Shown here: piece after piece, positions 1 to 5,661 of the stretch
Layout of the letters: every line of letters begins with the position of its first letter
Position numbering within the stretch: the first letter of the stretch is position 1
Assembly (NCBI GenBank): GCA_023423855.1
Contig: JAFAEU010000443.1
Span: 1-5,661, forward strand
Direction: 5' to 3'
Origin: Pseudomonadota bacterium
GTDB taxonomy: Bacteria > Pseudomonadota > Gammaproteobacteria > Xanthomonadales > Xanthomonadaceae
DNA: 5,661 nucleotides
Program-made: the position numbers and the translations under genes
Notes under the pieces: generated by a model
Databases searched by the model: none
The model's input: only the letters and a program-made list of their open reading frames with translations
What the model was told of the DNA's origin: nothing

Positions 1-56
1 GCGAGGGATCTGCTTTTGAAGTCAACCGGACGGAGATCCCTCGCTGCGCTCGGGAT
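1..56. repeat. Inverted repeat, probable dispersed intergenic repeat element
   Basis: The first 11 bases (GCGAGGGATCT) are perfectly complementary in inverted orientation to AGATCCCTCGC at 34-44, with a 22-base loop between. The right arm can instead fold locally, ATCCC at 36-40 pairing with GGGAT at 52-56 around CTGCGCTC. The CCCTCGCTGCGCTCGGGATGA text is of a kind I remember as recurring between genes in many proteobacterial genomes, so a dispersed repeat is likely; that part is memory and inference. The left arm starts at base 1, so the element may continue outside the window. It lies beyond the terminator of the hydrolase gene and no coding region is visible across it. Confidence 0.55.
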
Positions 57-151
57 GACAGTGAGGATCGAACGCAGCAGGGGGTTCGAACGTCGCGCCA
101 TCGTCGGGCGTCGGTGCAGGCGTGCGGCAATGCAAGCGGCACTGCGCCGAC
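57..151. other. Non-coding spacer, nothing recognised
   Basis: Between the edge repeat and the terminator I see no convincing gene. A plus-strand open frame runs through it, but that frame continues antisense across the hydrolase and ohr genes and is a high-GC artefact. GCACTGC at 139-145 is an inverted match to GCAGTGC at 188-194, which flanks the terminator stem; with only 7 bp this may be chance. Confidence 0.5.
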
Positions 152-188
152 AAAAGAAACCGGCCGCAGGCAGGATGCCCGCGGCCGG
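152..188 (-). terminator. Rho-independent terminator after the hydrolase gene
   Basis: Read on the minus strand, about 20 bases after the hydrolase stop, there is a stem of CCGGCCGC (181-188) with GCGGCCGG (160-167). One A/C mismatch follows, then three more pairs (177-179 with 169-171) around a five-base loop (172-176). The stem is followed directly by TTTCTTTT (plus-strand 152-159). An 8-bp all-GC stem plus a T-rich tract is the classic intrinsic terminator form. It should end the ohr-hydrolase transcript. Confidence 0.9.
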
Positions 189-207
189 CAGTGCGTTGGC
201 GGTGGAC

Positions 208-1164
208 CTACTTCTGCAGGAAGTCCAGCAGGTCCTGGTTGAGCCGGTCCTTGTGGGTGTCGGCCAGTCCATGCGGGGCGCCCGGATAGACGATCAGTTC
301 CACACCCTCGACCAGCGCCGCGGCGGCGCGGGCCGAAGTGTCGACCGGCACGATCTGGTCGTCGCCGCCGTGGACCACCAGCGTCGGCACGTCGAACTTC
401 TTCAGGTCCTCGCGGAAGTCGGTGGCCGAGAACGCGGCGATCGAGTCGTAGGTGTTCTTGTGGCCGGCCTGCATGCCCTGCACCCAGAACGACTGGACCA
501 GCGCCTGGTTGGGCGTCGCGCCGGGACGGTTGAAGCCGAAGAACGGGCCGGACGCGATGTCGAGGTACAGCTGCGAGCGGTTCTCGAGCGAGGCCTTGCG
601 CAGGCCATCGAAGACCTCGATCGGCAGGCCGGCGGGGTTGTCGGCGGTCTGCAGCATCAGCGGCGGCACCGCGGCCACCAGCACCGCCTTCTTCACCCGC
701 GCCGTGCCGTGGCGGCCGATGTAGCGCGCCACCTCGCCGCCGCCGGTGGAGAAGCCGACCACGGTGACGTCGTTGAGGTCCAGCGCATCGATCACGGCGG
801 CGAGGTCGTCGGCGTAGTGGTCCATGTCGTTGCCGTCCCAGGGTTGGCTGGAGCGGCCGTGGCCGCGGCGGTCGTGCGCGACCACGCGATAGCCCCGCGA
901 GGCCAGGAAGAACATCTGCGATTCCCAGCTGTCCGAGTTCAGCGGCCAGCCGTGGCTGAAGGTGACCACCGGGCCGTCCTTCGGGCCCCAGTCCTTGTAG
1001 TAGAGGCGCACGCCGTCGGCGGTGACGACGTGGTCGCCGTCGACGGTGGCGGTGCGGGCGGCGGACTGCGCGGTGGCGGCGGGCTGCGCGGCGTGGGCGG
1101 CGAAGCCGGCCTGCAGGGCGAGGGCCAGCAGGCTGGCGGAGAAGGTGCGGGTCATGGCGTTCAT
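208..1164 (-). CDS. Exported alpha/beta hydrolase, non-heme chloroperoxidase/perhydrolase type
   Basis: A 318-residue alpha/beta hydrolase close in layout to Pseudomonas fluorescens arylesterase and the cofactor-free bacterial chloroperoxidases, which hydrolyse esters and can form peracids from carboxylic acids and hydrogen peroxide. Visible features are the oxyanion-hole motif SHGWP (70-74), the nucleophile elbow GFSTGG with Ser139, the acid in GGDDQIVP (probably Asp269) and the catalytic His298 in APHGL, so the triad is complete. Pro74 directly after Trp73 is the residue type linked to perhydrolase activity in this family. Unlike the roughly 275-residue cytosolic members, it has an extra N-terminus: Met-Asn-Ala-Met-Thr-Arg, a hydrophobic stretch (about 8-23) and an AHA/A site near 25-26, suggesting a Sec signal peptide and periplasmic location. 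GAGG seven bases before the ATG supports the start. It lies 54 bases after ohr on the same strand and ends before a strong terminator, so the two are probably one operon. The natural substrate is unknown. Confidence 0.93.
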   Translation of the reverse strand: MNAMTRTFSASLLALALQAGFAAHAAQPAATAQSAARTATVDGDHVVTADGVRLYYKDWGPKDGPVVTFSHGWPLNSDSWESQMFFLASRGYRVVAHDRRGHGRSSQPWDGNDMDHYADDLAAVIDALDLNDVTVVGFSTGGGEVARYIGRHGTARVKKAVLVAAVPPLMLQTADNPAGLPIEVFDGLRKASLENRSQLYLDIASGPFFGFNRPGATPNQALVQSFWVQGMQAGHKNTYDSIAAFSATDFREDLKKFDVPTLVVHGGDDQIVPVDTSARAAAALVEGVELIVYPGAPHGLADTHKDRLNQDLLDFLQK

Positions 1165-1218
1165 GGCGTTGCCTCGTTCGATGAAGGAAGGTGGAAGGAA
1201 GTAAGGCGCGGGAAGACG

Positions 1219-1647
1219 TCAGTCGGCGACCACGAGCGTCACGTCGATGTTTCCGCGCGTGGCGTTGGAGTAGGGGCAGACCTGGTGGGCGGCCTCGACC
1301 AGCGACTGCAGCGTGTCGCGCGGCACGCCGGGGGCGGCGATGGTCAGTTCGGCCTCGATGCCGAAGCCGGCGGGGATCTGGCCGATGCCGACCTTGCCGG
1401 TGACCGTGGTGGTCGCCGGCAGTGCGACCTTCTGCTTGCCGGCCACGAACTTCAGCGCGCCGAGGAAGCAGGCCGAGTAGCCGGCGGCGAACAGTTGCTC
1501 GGGGTTGGTGCCGGGACCGCCGGCGCCGCCGAGTTCGCGCGGGGTGGAGAGCTGCACGTCGAGCACGCCGTCGGAGGAGGCGGCCCGGCCTTCGCGGCCG
1601 CCCGTGGCGGTGGCGGTGGCGGCGTAGAGGATCTTGTCGATGGACAT
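1219..1647 (-). CDS. ohr: Organic hydroperoxide resistance protein, Ohr subfamily of OsmC/Ohr
   Basis: A 142-residue protein of the usual Ohr length. Ohr is a cytosolic dimeric thiol peroxidase that reduces organic and fatty-acid hydroperoxides, and in studied species is recycled by lipoylated proteins. The signatures are present: [13 protein letters not shown] near the N-terminus (Arg18 likely the active-site arginine), [14 protein letters not shown] with Glu50 and the peroxidatic Cys60, and [11 protein letters not shown] with the resolving Cys124. The spacing of both cysteines and the [11 protein letters not shown] motif favour Ohr over OsmC. The ATG at 1647 is preceded by AGGA about nine bases upstream. 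It is the first gene of a minus-strand pair with the exported hydrolase and is divergent from an AraC-type regulator. No OhrR (MarR family), the usual ohr repressor, is seen in this window, so the neighbouring RclR-like protein is a candidate regulator; that is inference. Confidence 0.96.
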   Translation of the reverse strand: MSIDKILYAATATATGGREGRAASSDGVLDVQLSTPRELGGAGGPGTNPEQLFAAGYSACFLGALKFVAGKQKVALPATTTVTGKVGIGQIPAGFGIEAELTIAAPGVPRDTLQSLVEAAHQVCPYSNATRGNIDVTLVVAD

Positions 1648-1688
1648 GAAGGTGGTTCCTGTCTGGGGTGGGTGGCCGGAGCGGTCGT

Positions 1689-1721
1689 CGTCCGGTGATG
1701 CGTACTTTGGGCGCCCGGACG
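1689..1721. repeat. Perfect 7-bp inverted repeat, candidate operator
   Basis: CGTCCGG at 1689-1695 and CCGGACG at 1715-1721 are exact inverted copies with a 19-base spacer. The centre is near 1705, about midway between the two divergent start codons. Its position suits a regulator site acting on both genes. The arms are GC-rich in a GC-rich genome, so chance is possible. Confidence 0.4.
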
Positions 1722-1731
1722 GAATGATTGG

Positions 1732-1740
1732 TGATATAAA
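1732..1740 (+). promoter_or_regulatory. Extended -10 promoter candidate for the AraC-type gene
   Basis: TGATATAAA fits the extended -10 form (TG, one base, then TATAAA at 1735-1740, one mismatch to TATAAT). No good -35 hexamer lies 16 to 18 bases upstream, which extended -10 promoters can tolerate and activator-dependent promoters often show. Transcription would begin near 1746-1748, leaving a leader of a little over 20 bases. Confidence 0.45.
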
Positions 1741-1741
1741 A

Positions 1742-1761
1742 TCCTGAAAACTTGATCAGGA
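1742..1761. repeat. Inverted repeat overlapping the AraC gene's ribosome binding site
   Basis: TCCTGA (1742-1747) and TCAGGA (1756-1761) are perfect inverted copies with the spacer AAACTTGA. The right arm overlaps the Shine-Dalgarno AGGAG. If transcription starts at about 1747 the left arm would be missing from the RNA, so a DNA operator (for example for autoregulation) is more likely than an RNA hairpin. Confidence 0.4.
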
Positions 1762-1762
1762 G
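1758..1762 (+). promoter_or_regulatory. Ribosome binding site deciding the start of the AraC-type gene
   Basis: AGGAG lies seven bases before ATG 1770-1772, an ideal distance. The in-frame TTG at 1752 lies upstream of this site and would leave it inside the coding region, so the ATG is the better start. Confidence 0.8.
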
Positions 1763-1769
1763 TACGGGC

Positions 1770-2597
1770 ATGGCCGACCGGCTGGCCGCGCTGATGGCGC
1801 ATTTCCCGGTGAGCGCCGAGGTGTTCCACGCCGGCGCCCTGTGCGGCGTCAACACCCTGGAGGCCGGCGACGGACCGGGCCAGCTGCACCTCGTGCGCAG
1901 CGGCACGGTCGAGGTCTTCCACGGCCGCGAATCGCTGCGCATCGAACGCCCCAGCCTGCTGCTGTATCCGCGTCCGCTGACGCACCGCTTCGTCAGCGAC
2001 GCCGAACGCGGCGCGGACATGGCTTGCGCCAACCTGCACTTCGAGGGCGGGGCGAACAATCCGATCGCGTCGGCGCTGCCGGACGTGGTTTGCCTGCCGC
2101 TGGACGTGATCGCCGGCGCCGAGCCGGTGCTGGCGCTGCTGTTCGAGGAGGCCTTCGAGCAGCGCTGCGGCCGCGCGGCGCTGGTCAGCCGCCTGTTCGA
2201 GGTGGTGATGATCCAGATCCTGCGCCAGCTGATGGAAAGCGGCGAGGTGAAGGGCGGCCTGCTCTCCGGGCTGTCGCATCCGCGCCTGCGCAACGCGCTG
2301 GTGGCGATGCACGAGGCGCCGGCGAAGGACTGGACGCTGGAGGAACTGGCGCAGGTCGCGGGCATGTCGCGCAGCGTGTTCGCCACCGGTTTCCGCGAAG
2401 CGGTCGGGACCACGCCGGGCCAGTACCTGCAGGGCTGGCGCATCCGCCTGGCGCAGCAGGCGCTGCGGCGCGGACGGCCGCTGAAGATCGTGGCCTCGGA
2501 GGTCGGCTACGGCAGCGAGGCGGCGCTGTCGCGCGCGTTCAAGGCGCAGACCGGGCGTTCGCCGCGCGAGTGGCGGCGTGACGCCGAGGTTGCCTGA
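1770..2597 (+). CDS. AraC-family regulator, RclR-like, with cupin sensor domain
   Basis: A 275-residue regulator counted from the ATG at 1770. The N-terminal part (about 1-165) looks like the cupin sensor domain of the RclR-type AraC group; the C-terminal part (about 170-272) is the double helix-turn-helix DNA-binding domain. The first HTH covers WTLEELAQVAGMSRSVFATGF (188-208) followed by VGTTPGQYL; the second includes VASEVGYGSEAALSRAFK (241-258) followed by GRSPREW. From memory of E. coli RclR, Cys25 (GALCG) and Cys86 (DMACANL) align with its hypochlorite-sensing Cys21 and Cys89; Cys108 and Cys133 are additional. The LSHPRL linker before the HTH also matches. It is divergent from ohr and the perhydrolase-like gene, so it probably controls them, and perhaps itself, in response to oxidants; this is inference. 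AGGAG seven bases before the ATG fixes the start. The gene converges on the ABC exporter with a 15-base gap. The exact signal is unproven. Confidence 0.93.
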   Translation: MADRLAALMAHFPVSAEVFHAGALCGVNTLEAGDGPGQLHLVRSGTVEVFHGRESLRIERPSLLLYPRPLTHRFVSDAERGADMACANLHFEGGANNPIASALPDVVCLPLDVIAGAEPVLALLFEEAFEQRCGRAALVSRLFEVVMIQILRQLMESGEVKGGLLSGLSHPRLRNALVAMHEAPAKDWTLEELAQVAGMSRSVFATGFREAVGTTPGQYLQGWRIRLAQQALRRGRPLKIVASEVGYGSEAALSRAFKAQTGRSPREWRRDAEVA

Positions 2598-2616
2598 GTC
2601 GCGGCGCCGGACTCAG
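2594..2616. terminator. Inverted repeat across convergent stop codons, possible bidirectional terminator
   Basis: CTGAGTC (2594-2600) and GACTCAG (2610-2616) are exact inverted copies around nine bases. After a bulged G, two more pairs can form with a four-base loop. The TGA of the AraC-type gene lies in the left arm, and the TGA of the minus-strand ABC gene lies in the right arm. There is no T tract on either side, so it is not a standard intrinsic terminator, though it could slow polymerase or protect 3' ends. Confidence 0.4.
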
Positions 2617-4400
2617 TCGATGAACTGCAGCCGCGCCAGTTCGGCGTAGAGGCCGCCCTGCGCCAGCAGTTCGTCGTGGGTGCCCTGGGCGACGATGCGG
2701 CCCTGGTCCATCACCACGATGCGGTCGGCCTTGAGGATGGTGGCCAGGCGATGCGCGATCACCAGGGTGGTGCGGCCTTCCATCAGGTGTTCGAGCGCGG
2801 TCTGCACCGCGCGTTCGCTCTGCGCGTCGAGCGCGGAGGTGGCTTCGTCGAGCAGCAGCAGCGGCGCGTCCTTGAGCAGGGCGCGGGCGATGGCGATGCG
2901 CTGCTGCTGGCCGCCGGACAGGCGCGCGCCGCGTTCGCCGAGCTGTTCGTCGTAGCCCGCGGGCAGGGCGGCGATGAAGTCGTGCGCCTCGGCCGAGCGT
3001 GCGGCGGCCTCGACGTCGTCGTCGCCGGCGTCGAGCCGGCCGTAGCGGATGTTGTCGCGCGCGCTGGCGGCGAAGATCGCCGGCTGCTGCGGCACCAGCG
3101 CGATCGCCTCGCGCAGCTCTGCCGGGTCGAGCCGGCGCACGTCGACGCCGTCGACCGACACCTGCCCGGCCTGCGGATCGTGGAAGCGCAGCAGCACCGA
3201 GAACACCGTGCTCTTGCCGGCGCCGGAGGGGCCGACCAGGGCCACGGTTTCGCCCGGCGCGACGCGCAGGCTGAAGTCTTGCAGCGCCGGCGCGTCGGGA
3301 CGCGAGGGGTAGTGGAACGACACCGCGTCGAAGCGCAGTTCGCCGCGCAGCGGCCGCGGCAGCGTCGCCGGATGCTCCGGCGCGGCAATGCCGTTGTGTT
3401 CGTCCAGCAGTTCGCCGATGCGGCCCATGCCGCCGGCCGCGCGCTGCAGTTCGTTCCACACTTCCGCCAGCGCGCCCACCGAGCCGGCACCGAGCAGGGC
3501 GTAGAGCACGAACTGGCCGAGCGTGCCGGCGGTCATGTCGCCGCGGATCACGTCGTGCGCGCCTGACCACAGCACCAGGATGATGGCGCCGAAGATCAGT
3601 GCGATCGCCACCGCGGTGACCAGCGACTGCACGCCGATGCGCCTGCGCGCGGTGGCGACCGACAGCGCGACCGCGTCGGCGAAGCGGCCGCGTTCGTAGC
3701 CCTCGCGCGCGTGCGCCTGCACGGTGCGGATCGCGCCGAGCGATTCGGCGGCCAGCGCGTTGGCGTCGGCCACGCGGTCCTGGCTCTGGCGCGAGATCTT
3801 CTGCAGCCGGCGCCCGCCCAGCACCAGCGGCAGCACGAACAGCGGGATGCCGACCAGCGCCCACACCGCCAGCTTGGGGCTGGTCACCACCAGCATCACC
3901 ACGCTGCCGAGCACGGTCACCACGCTGCGCAGCGCGACCGACATGGTCGTGCTGATCACGCTGCGCAGCAGTTCGGTGTCGGCGCTGAGCCGCGAGACCA
4001 GTTCGCCGCTGCGGCTGCGCTCGAAGAAGGCCTGGTCGAGGCCGACGAGGTGGCCGTAGAGCCGGTTGCGCAGGTCGGCGACCACGCGCTCGCCCAGCAG
4101 CGAGACGAAGAAGAAGCGGGCGGCGGTGGCGAAGGCCAGCGCCAGCGCGACCAGCAGCACCATGGCGAAGGTCGTGTCGATGTTGCTGCCGCTGCTGAAG
4201 CCGCGGTCGATGACGTGGCGCACCGCGACCGGCAGCGCCAGGGTGGCGGTCGAGGAGGCCGCCAGCGCCACCAGCCAGGCGGCGAACAGGCCCTTCTGGC
4301 GCATGACGAAGGGCCACAGCGTGCGCAGCGAACCGATCGGCGCCCTGGCGTCCGGCGCGGTGTCGCGGGCGCCTGTGCGCCGGTCGTGGGAGAACGCCAT
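2613..4400 (-). CDS. MsbA-like ABC exporter, fused membrane and ATPase domains
   Basis: A 595-residue half-transporter of the ABCB/MsbA type: two copies form an inner-membrane exporter driven by ATP. Six membrane helices are expected near 36-58, 77-101, 150-172, 176-195, 258-279 and 291-314. The nucleotide-binding domain (about 354-595) is complete: Walker [10 protein letters not shown] (390-398), Q-loop VPQQP (Gln438), signature LSGGQQQR (494-501), Walker B LLLLDEA (Asp518, Glu519), D-loop SALD (522-525) and switch His550. Length and layout fit the MsbA-related group (TIGR02204 type, from memory) found in proteobacteria outside the lipid A flippase msbA locus. No lpxK, the usual msbA neighbour, is in view, so lipid A transport is not supported; lipid, peptide or drug export are all open. 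Its ATG shares the A of the upstream gene's TGA (TGATG), and the nearest Shine-Dalgarno-like bases (GAAGG) are very close, suggesting translation coupled to the IMPACT gene. Confidence 0.95.
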   Translation of the reverse strand: MAFSHDRRTGARDTAPDARAPIGSLRTLWPFVMRQKGLFAAWLVALAASSTATLALPVAVRHVIDRGFSSGSNIDTTFAMVLLVALALAFATAARFFFVSLLGERVVADLRNRLYGHLVGLDQAFFERSRSGELVSRLSADTELLRSVISTTMSVALRSVVTVLGSVVMLVVTSPKLAVWALVGIPLFVLPLVLGGRRLQKISRQSQDRVADANALAAESLGAIRTVQAHAREGYERGRFADAVALSVATARRRIGVQSLVTAVAIALIFGAIILVLWSGAHDVIRGDMTAGTLGQFVLYALLGAGSVGALAEVWNELQRAAGGMGRIGELLDEHNGIAAPEHPATLPRPLRGELRFDAVSFHYPSRPDAPALQDFSLRVAPGETVALVGPSGAGKSTVFSVLLRFHDPQAGQVSVDGVDVRRLDPAELREAIALVPQQPAIFAASARDNIRYGRLDAGDDDVEAAARSAEAHDFIAALPAGYDEQLGERGARLSGGQQQRIAIARALLKDAPLLLLDEATSALDAQSERAVQTALEHLMEGRTTLVIAHRLATILKADRIVVMDQGRIVAQGTHDELLAQGGLYAELARLQFID

Positions 4401-4990
4401 CAGCCTTCGTCGTCGAAACGTGCCCGGTCACGGGTGGCGTCGCGCAGCCGGGTTTTCAAGTCGGCGACGGCATCGGCGGGCAGTTCCAGCACGATCCGCG
4501 CGCCGTGGGCGTCGAAACTTTCCCCGCGCTTGTCGGCCGCGAACGCGGGCAGCAGGTGGTGCAGGGTGGACAGGTCGGCGAAGGCGACGTGGACGGCGAC
4601 GGTGGCGGTTTCGACCAGCGGCAGGCGCGGCGCCAGCCGCAGGCACTCGGCCGCGGCGCCGCCGTAGGCGCGCACCAGGCCGCCGGCGCCGAGCTTGATG
4701 CCGCCGAACCAGCGCGTGACCACCACCACGATGCGGTCGTAGCCCTGGCCGTCGACTGCGGCGAGGATCGGGCGGCCTGCGGTGCCGGCCGGTTCGCCAT
4801 CGTCGCTGCTGCGGTAGTCGCCGCCGAACCGCCACGCCCAGCAGTTGTGGGTGGCGTCGGCGACCGCGACCTGTTTTACGAACGCGGCGGCGTCCTCGAC
4901 CGATGCGATCGGCGCGGCGTTCGCGAGGAAGCGGCTGTGCCTGACGTCGATCTCGTGGCGCGCGGGCGCGGCCAGCGTGTCCAGGCTCAT
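4400..4990 (-). CDS. YigZ/IMPACT family protein (UPF0029 plus DUF1949 domains)
   Basis: A 196-residue protein of the usual YigZ/YvyE length. The N-terminal IMPACT domain (about 1-120) shows the family signatures ATHNCWAWR (46-54), DDGEPAGTAGRPIL (63-76), and VVVTRWFGGIKLGAGGL (89-105) followed by VRAYGGA. The C-terminal part (about 127-190) fits the DUF1949 domain, which has a ferredoxin-like fold related to EF-G domain IV. The eukaryotic relative IMPACT binds GCN1 and dampens GCN2 kinase signalling; bacterial members are thought to bind nucleic acid or ribosomes, but no firm biochemical role is known. The ATG overlaps the preceding gene's TGA in an ATGA arrangement (4987-4990) with no strong Shine-Dalgarno, pointing to translation by re-initiation. 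The stop overlaps the exporter's start by one base. The family call is safe; the function in this operon is unknown. Confidence 0.94.
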   Translation of the reverse strand: MSLDTLAAPARHEIDVRHSRFLANAAPIASVEDAAAFVKQVAVADATHNCWAWRFGGDYRSSDDGEPAGTAGRPILAAVDGQGYDRIVVVVTRWFGGIKLGAGGLVRAYGGAAAECLRLAPRLPLVETATVAVHVAFADLSTLHHLLPAFAADKRGESFDAHGARIVLELPADAVADLKTRLRDATRDRARFDDEG

Positions 4991-5661
4991 TCGCCGAGCG
5001 GCGGGCGCAGGTCGTCGGGCACCGCCGCCTGCGGATGCCGGCGCACGAATTCGCGCAGGCTGGCGCGGGCTTCGTCCGGCGCGCCGGTGTCGCGCAGTTC
5101 GCGGATGCGCTGCAGCCAGGCGTCGCGCACCTGCGGCGAGTCCGCCGAAGCCGGGGGGCTGTCGTCGAGCGGCTGATCGGCGAGCATGTCGATCTCCTGC
5201 GCCGGTTCGACCCGCGCACCGAGCGCGACCGGCGCCGAGGGCACGGCAACCGACATGGCGGCGTCTCGACGCGCGGACGCGGTCGGAACGGCAGGCTGCA
5301 TGCGTTCGCGCTGGCCGGCGGCCTCGTCGCTGCGCAGCGCGCGCGCCGCGGCGCCGCCGGAGAGGGCGGTCGGGTCCGGGACGAACGCCGGTTCGGCGCT
5401 GGCGGCGGCCGGCGGTGCGGGCGGTGCCGGGGGCGGCGGAGGCACGAAGTCGAGTACGACGTCCGCGGATTCGGCGAGCTTGGCTGCCGCTGTCGGCGGC
5501 TCCCGCGGCGGCGGTGCATCCGCGACCTGCGGCGCCATGGGCGGGATCGCAGCGGCGGTGGGCGCTTCCTCCCGGGCGGCATCGCTGCGCCCGGCGTCCA
5601 CCGCGGCCTTGCGCTGCTCGCGTTCGGCGACGGGCGGTGCCGGCAATGCCCGGGCCGGTAC
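4987..5661 (-). CDS. Alanine/proline-rich protein, 5' truncated by window edge; possibly anti-sigma-factor-like
   Basis: The frame is open to the window edge, giving 224 visible residues; a TTG at 5646 is possible but need not be the start, so the N-terminus is taken as missing. The first two thirds are low-complexity Ala/Pro/Glu sequence with a run of five prolines inside VPPPPPAPPAPP (codons at about 5410-5445). The last 50 residues are more ordered: DAWLQRIRELRDTGAPDEA then SLREFVRRHPQAAVPDDLRP, which looks like a TPR-like helical pair. From memory, Xanthomonadaceae proteins annotated as anti-sigma-factor-like have this layout: a cytosolic sigma-binding head, one membrane helix, a Pro/Ala-rich periplasmic stretch, then a tail of the form W-L-x-R-I-x-x-L-R. 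The head and membrane helix would lie outside the window, so this is tentative. The coding frame is supported by the conserved-looking tail and by the ATGA overlap with the IMPACT gene. Confidence 0.7.
   Translation of the reverse strand, partial: VPARALPAPPVAEREQRKAAVDAGRSDAAREEAPTAAAIPPMAPQVADAPPPREPPTAAAKLAESADVVLDFVPPPPPAPPAPPAAASAEPAFVPDPTALSGGAAARALRSDEAAGQRERMQPAVPTASARRDAAMSVAVPSAPVALGARVEPAQEIDMLADQPLDDSPPASADSPQVRDAWLQRIRELRDTGAPDEARASLREFVRRHPQAAVPDDLRPPLGE

Larger units (their letters stand above)
1648..1769. promoter_or_regulatory. Divergent intergenic control region between ohr and the AraC-type gene
   Basis: These 122 bases separate the divergent starts and should hold both promoters. 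About 1722-1765 is the only clearly A/T-rich stretch in the neighbourhood. Two perfect inverted repeats are visible: CGTCCGG (1689-1695) with CCGGACG (1715-1721), 19 bases apart, and TCCTGA (1742-1747) with TCAGGA (1756-1761), 8 bases apart. GGTGAT also occurs twice in direct orientation (1694-1699 and 1730-1735). I could not pick a convincing ohr promoter by eye. Confidence 0.7.

Noticed and set aside
76..100. tRNA-like 3' end (GGGGGTTCGAAC followed by GCGCCA)
   Set aside because: The T-stem does not pair around the TTCGAAC loop, and no acceptor, D or anticodon arms are found upstream.
16..1698. A 560-codon plus-strand open frame
   Set aside because: It is antisense to the hydrolase and ohr genes, which have full family motifs. 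Its protein is His/Val/Gly-rich with no recognisable domain, as expected from GC-rich antisense frames.
1752..1769. TTG start for the AraC-type gene
   Set aside because: The TTG lies upstream of the good AGGAG site, which is placed correctly for the ATG at 1770.
2613..4400. True lipid A flippase MsbA
   Set aside because: The domain layout fits, but no lpxK or other lipid A gene is adjacent and the gene sits in an unrelated operon, so only MsbA-like is supported.
2539..4431. A 630-codon minus-strand open frame over the ABC exporter
   Set aside because: It overlaps the real exporter in another frame and is Arg/Ala/Gly-rich without domains; it also runs into the AraC-type gene.
4428..5582. A 384-codon minus-strand open frame over the IMPACT and Pro-rich genes
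   Set aside because: A frame shadow with extreme Arg/Pro content; the IMPACT frame carries the conserved motifs.

Overview
The window is a high-GC (roughly 70 percent by eye), gene-dense piece of a bacterial chromosome. Its G/C-rich third codon positions, an Ohr protein that resembles the Xylella/Xanthomonas type, and the anti-sigma-like, IMPACT and exporter genes point to a gammaproteobacterium of the Xanthomonadaceae/Lysobacteraceae (Lysobacter- or Luteimonas-like). This placement is inferred from remembered family resemblance, not from a search.

Left part (1-2597): a short non-coding edge carries a repeat-like inverted repeat (1-56) and a strong Rho-independent terminator (152-188, minus strand). 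The terminator closes a two-gene minus-strand unit: an Ohr-type organic hydroperoxide resistance protein (1219-1647), then an exported alpha/beta hydrolase of the non-heme chloroperoxidase/perhydrolase type (208-1164). Divergent from them, across a 122-base intergenic region, is an AraC-family regulator (1770-2597). It resembles the hypochlorite sensor RclR and has cysteines at the two positions matching RclR's redox cysteines. The three genes look like a small stress cassette: a thiol-based sensor next to a thiol peroxidase and a hydrolase whose family can make or break peracids. The intergenic region holds an extended -10 promoter candidate and two perfect inverted repeats that could be operators.

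Right part (2613-5661): three minus-strand genes overlap by 1 to 4 bases and are probably co-transcribed. In transcription order they are the C-terminal part of an alanine/proline-rich protein cut by the window edge (possibly anti-sigma-factor-like), a YigZ/IMPACT family protein (4400-4990), and an MsbA-like half-transporter ABC exporter with fused membrane and ATPase domains (2613-4400). The exporter gene converges on the AraC gene with only 15 bases between the stops. A perfect 7-bp inverted repeat there holds both stop codons in its arms.

No rRNA, tRNA, CRISPR array, transposase or phage gene was seen. The genes are individually of known families. The most interesting point is the grouping of the RclR-like regulator, Ohr and the perhydrolase-like enzyme, plus the intergenic symmetry.
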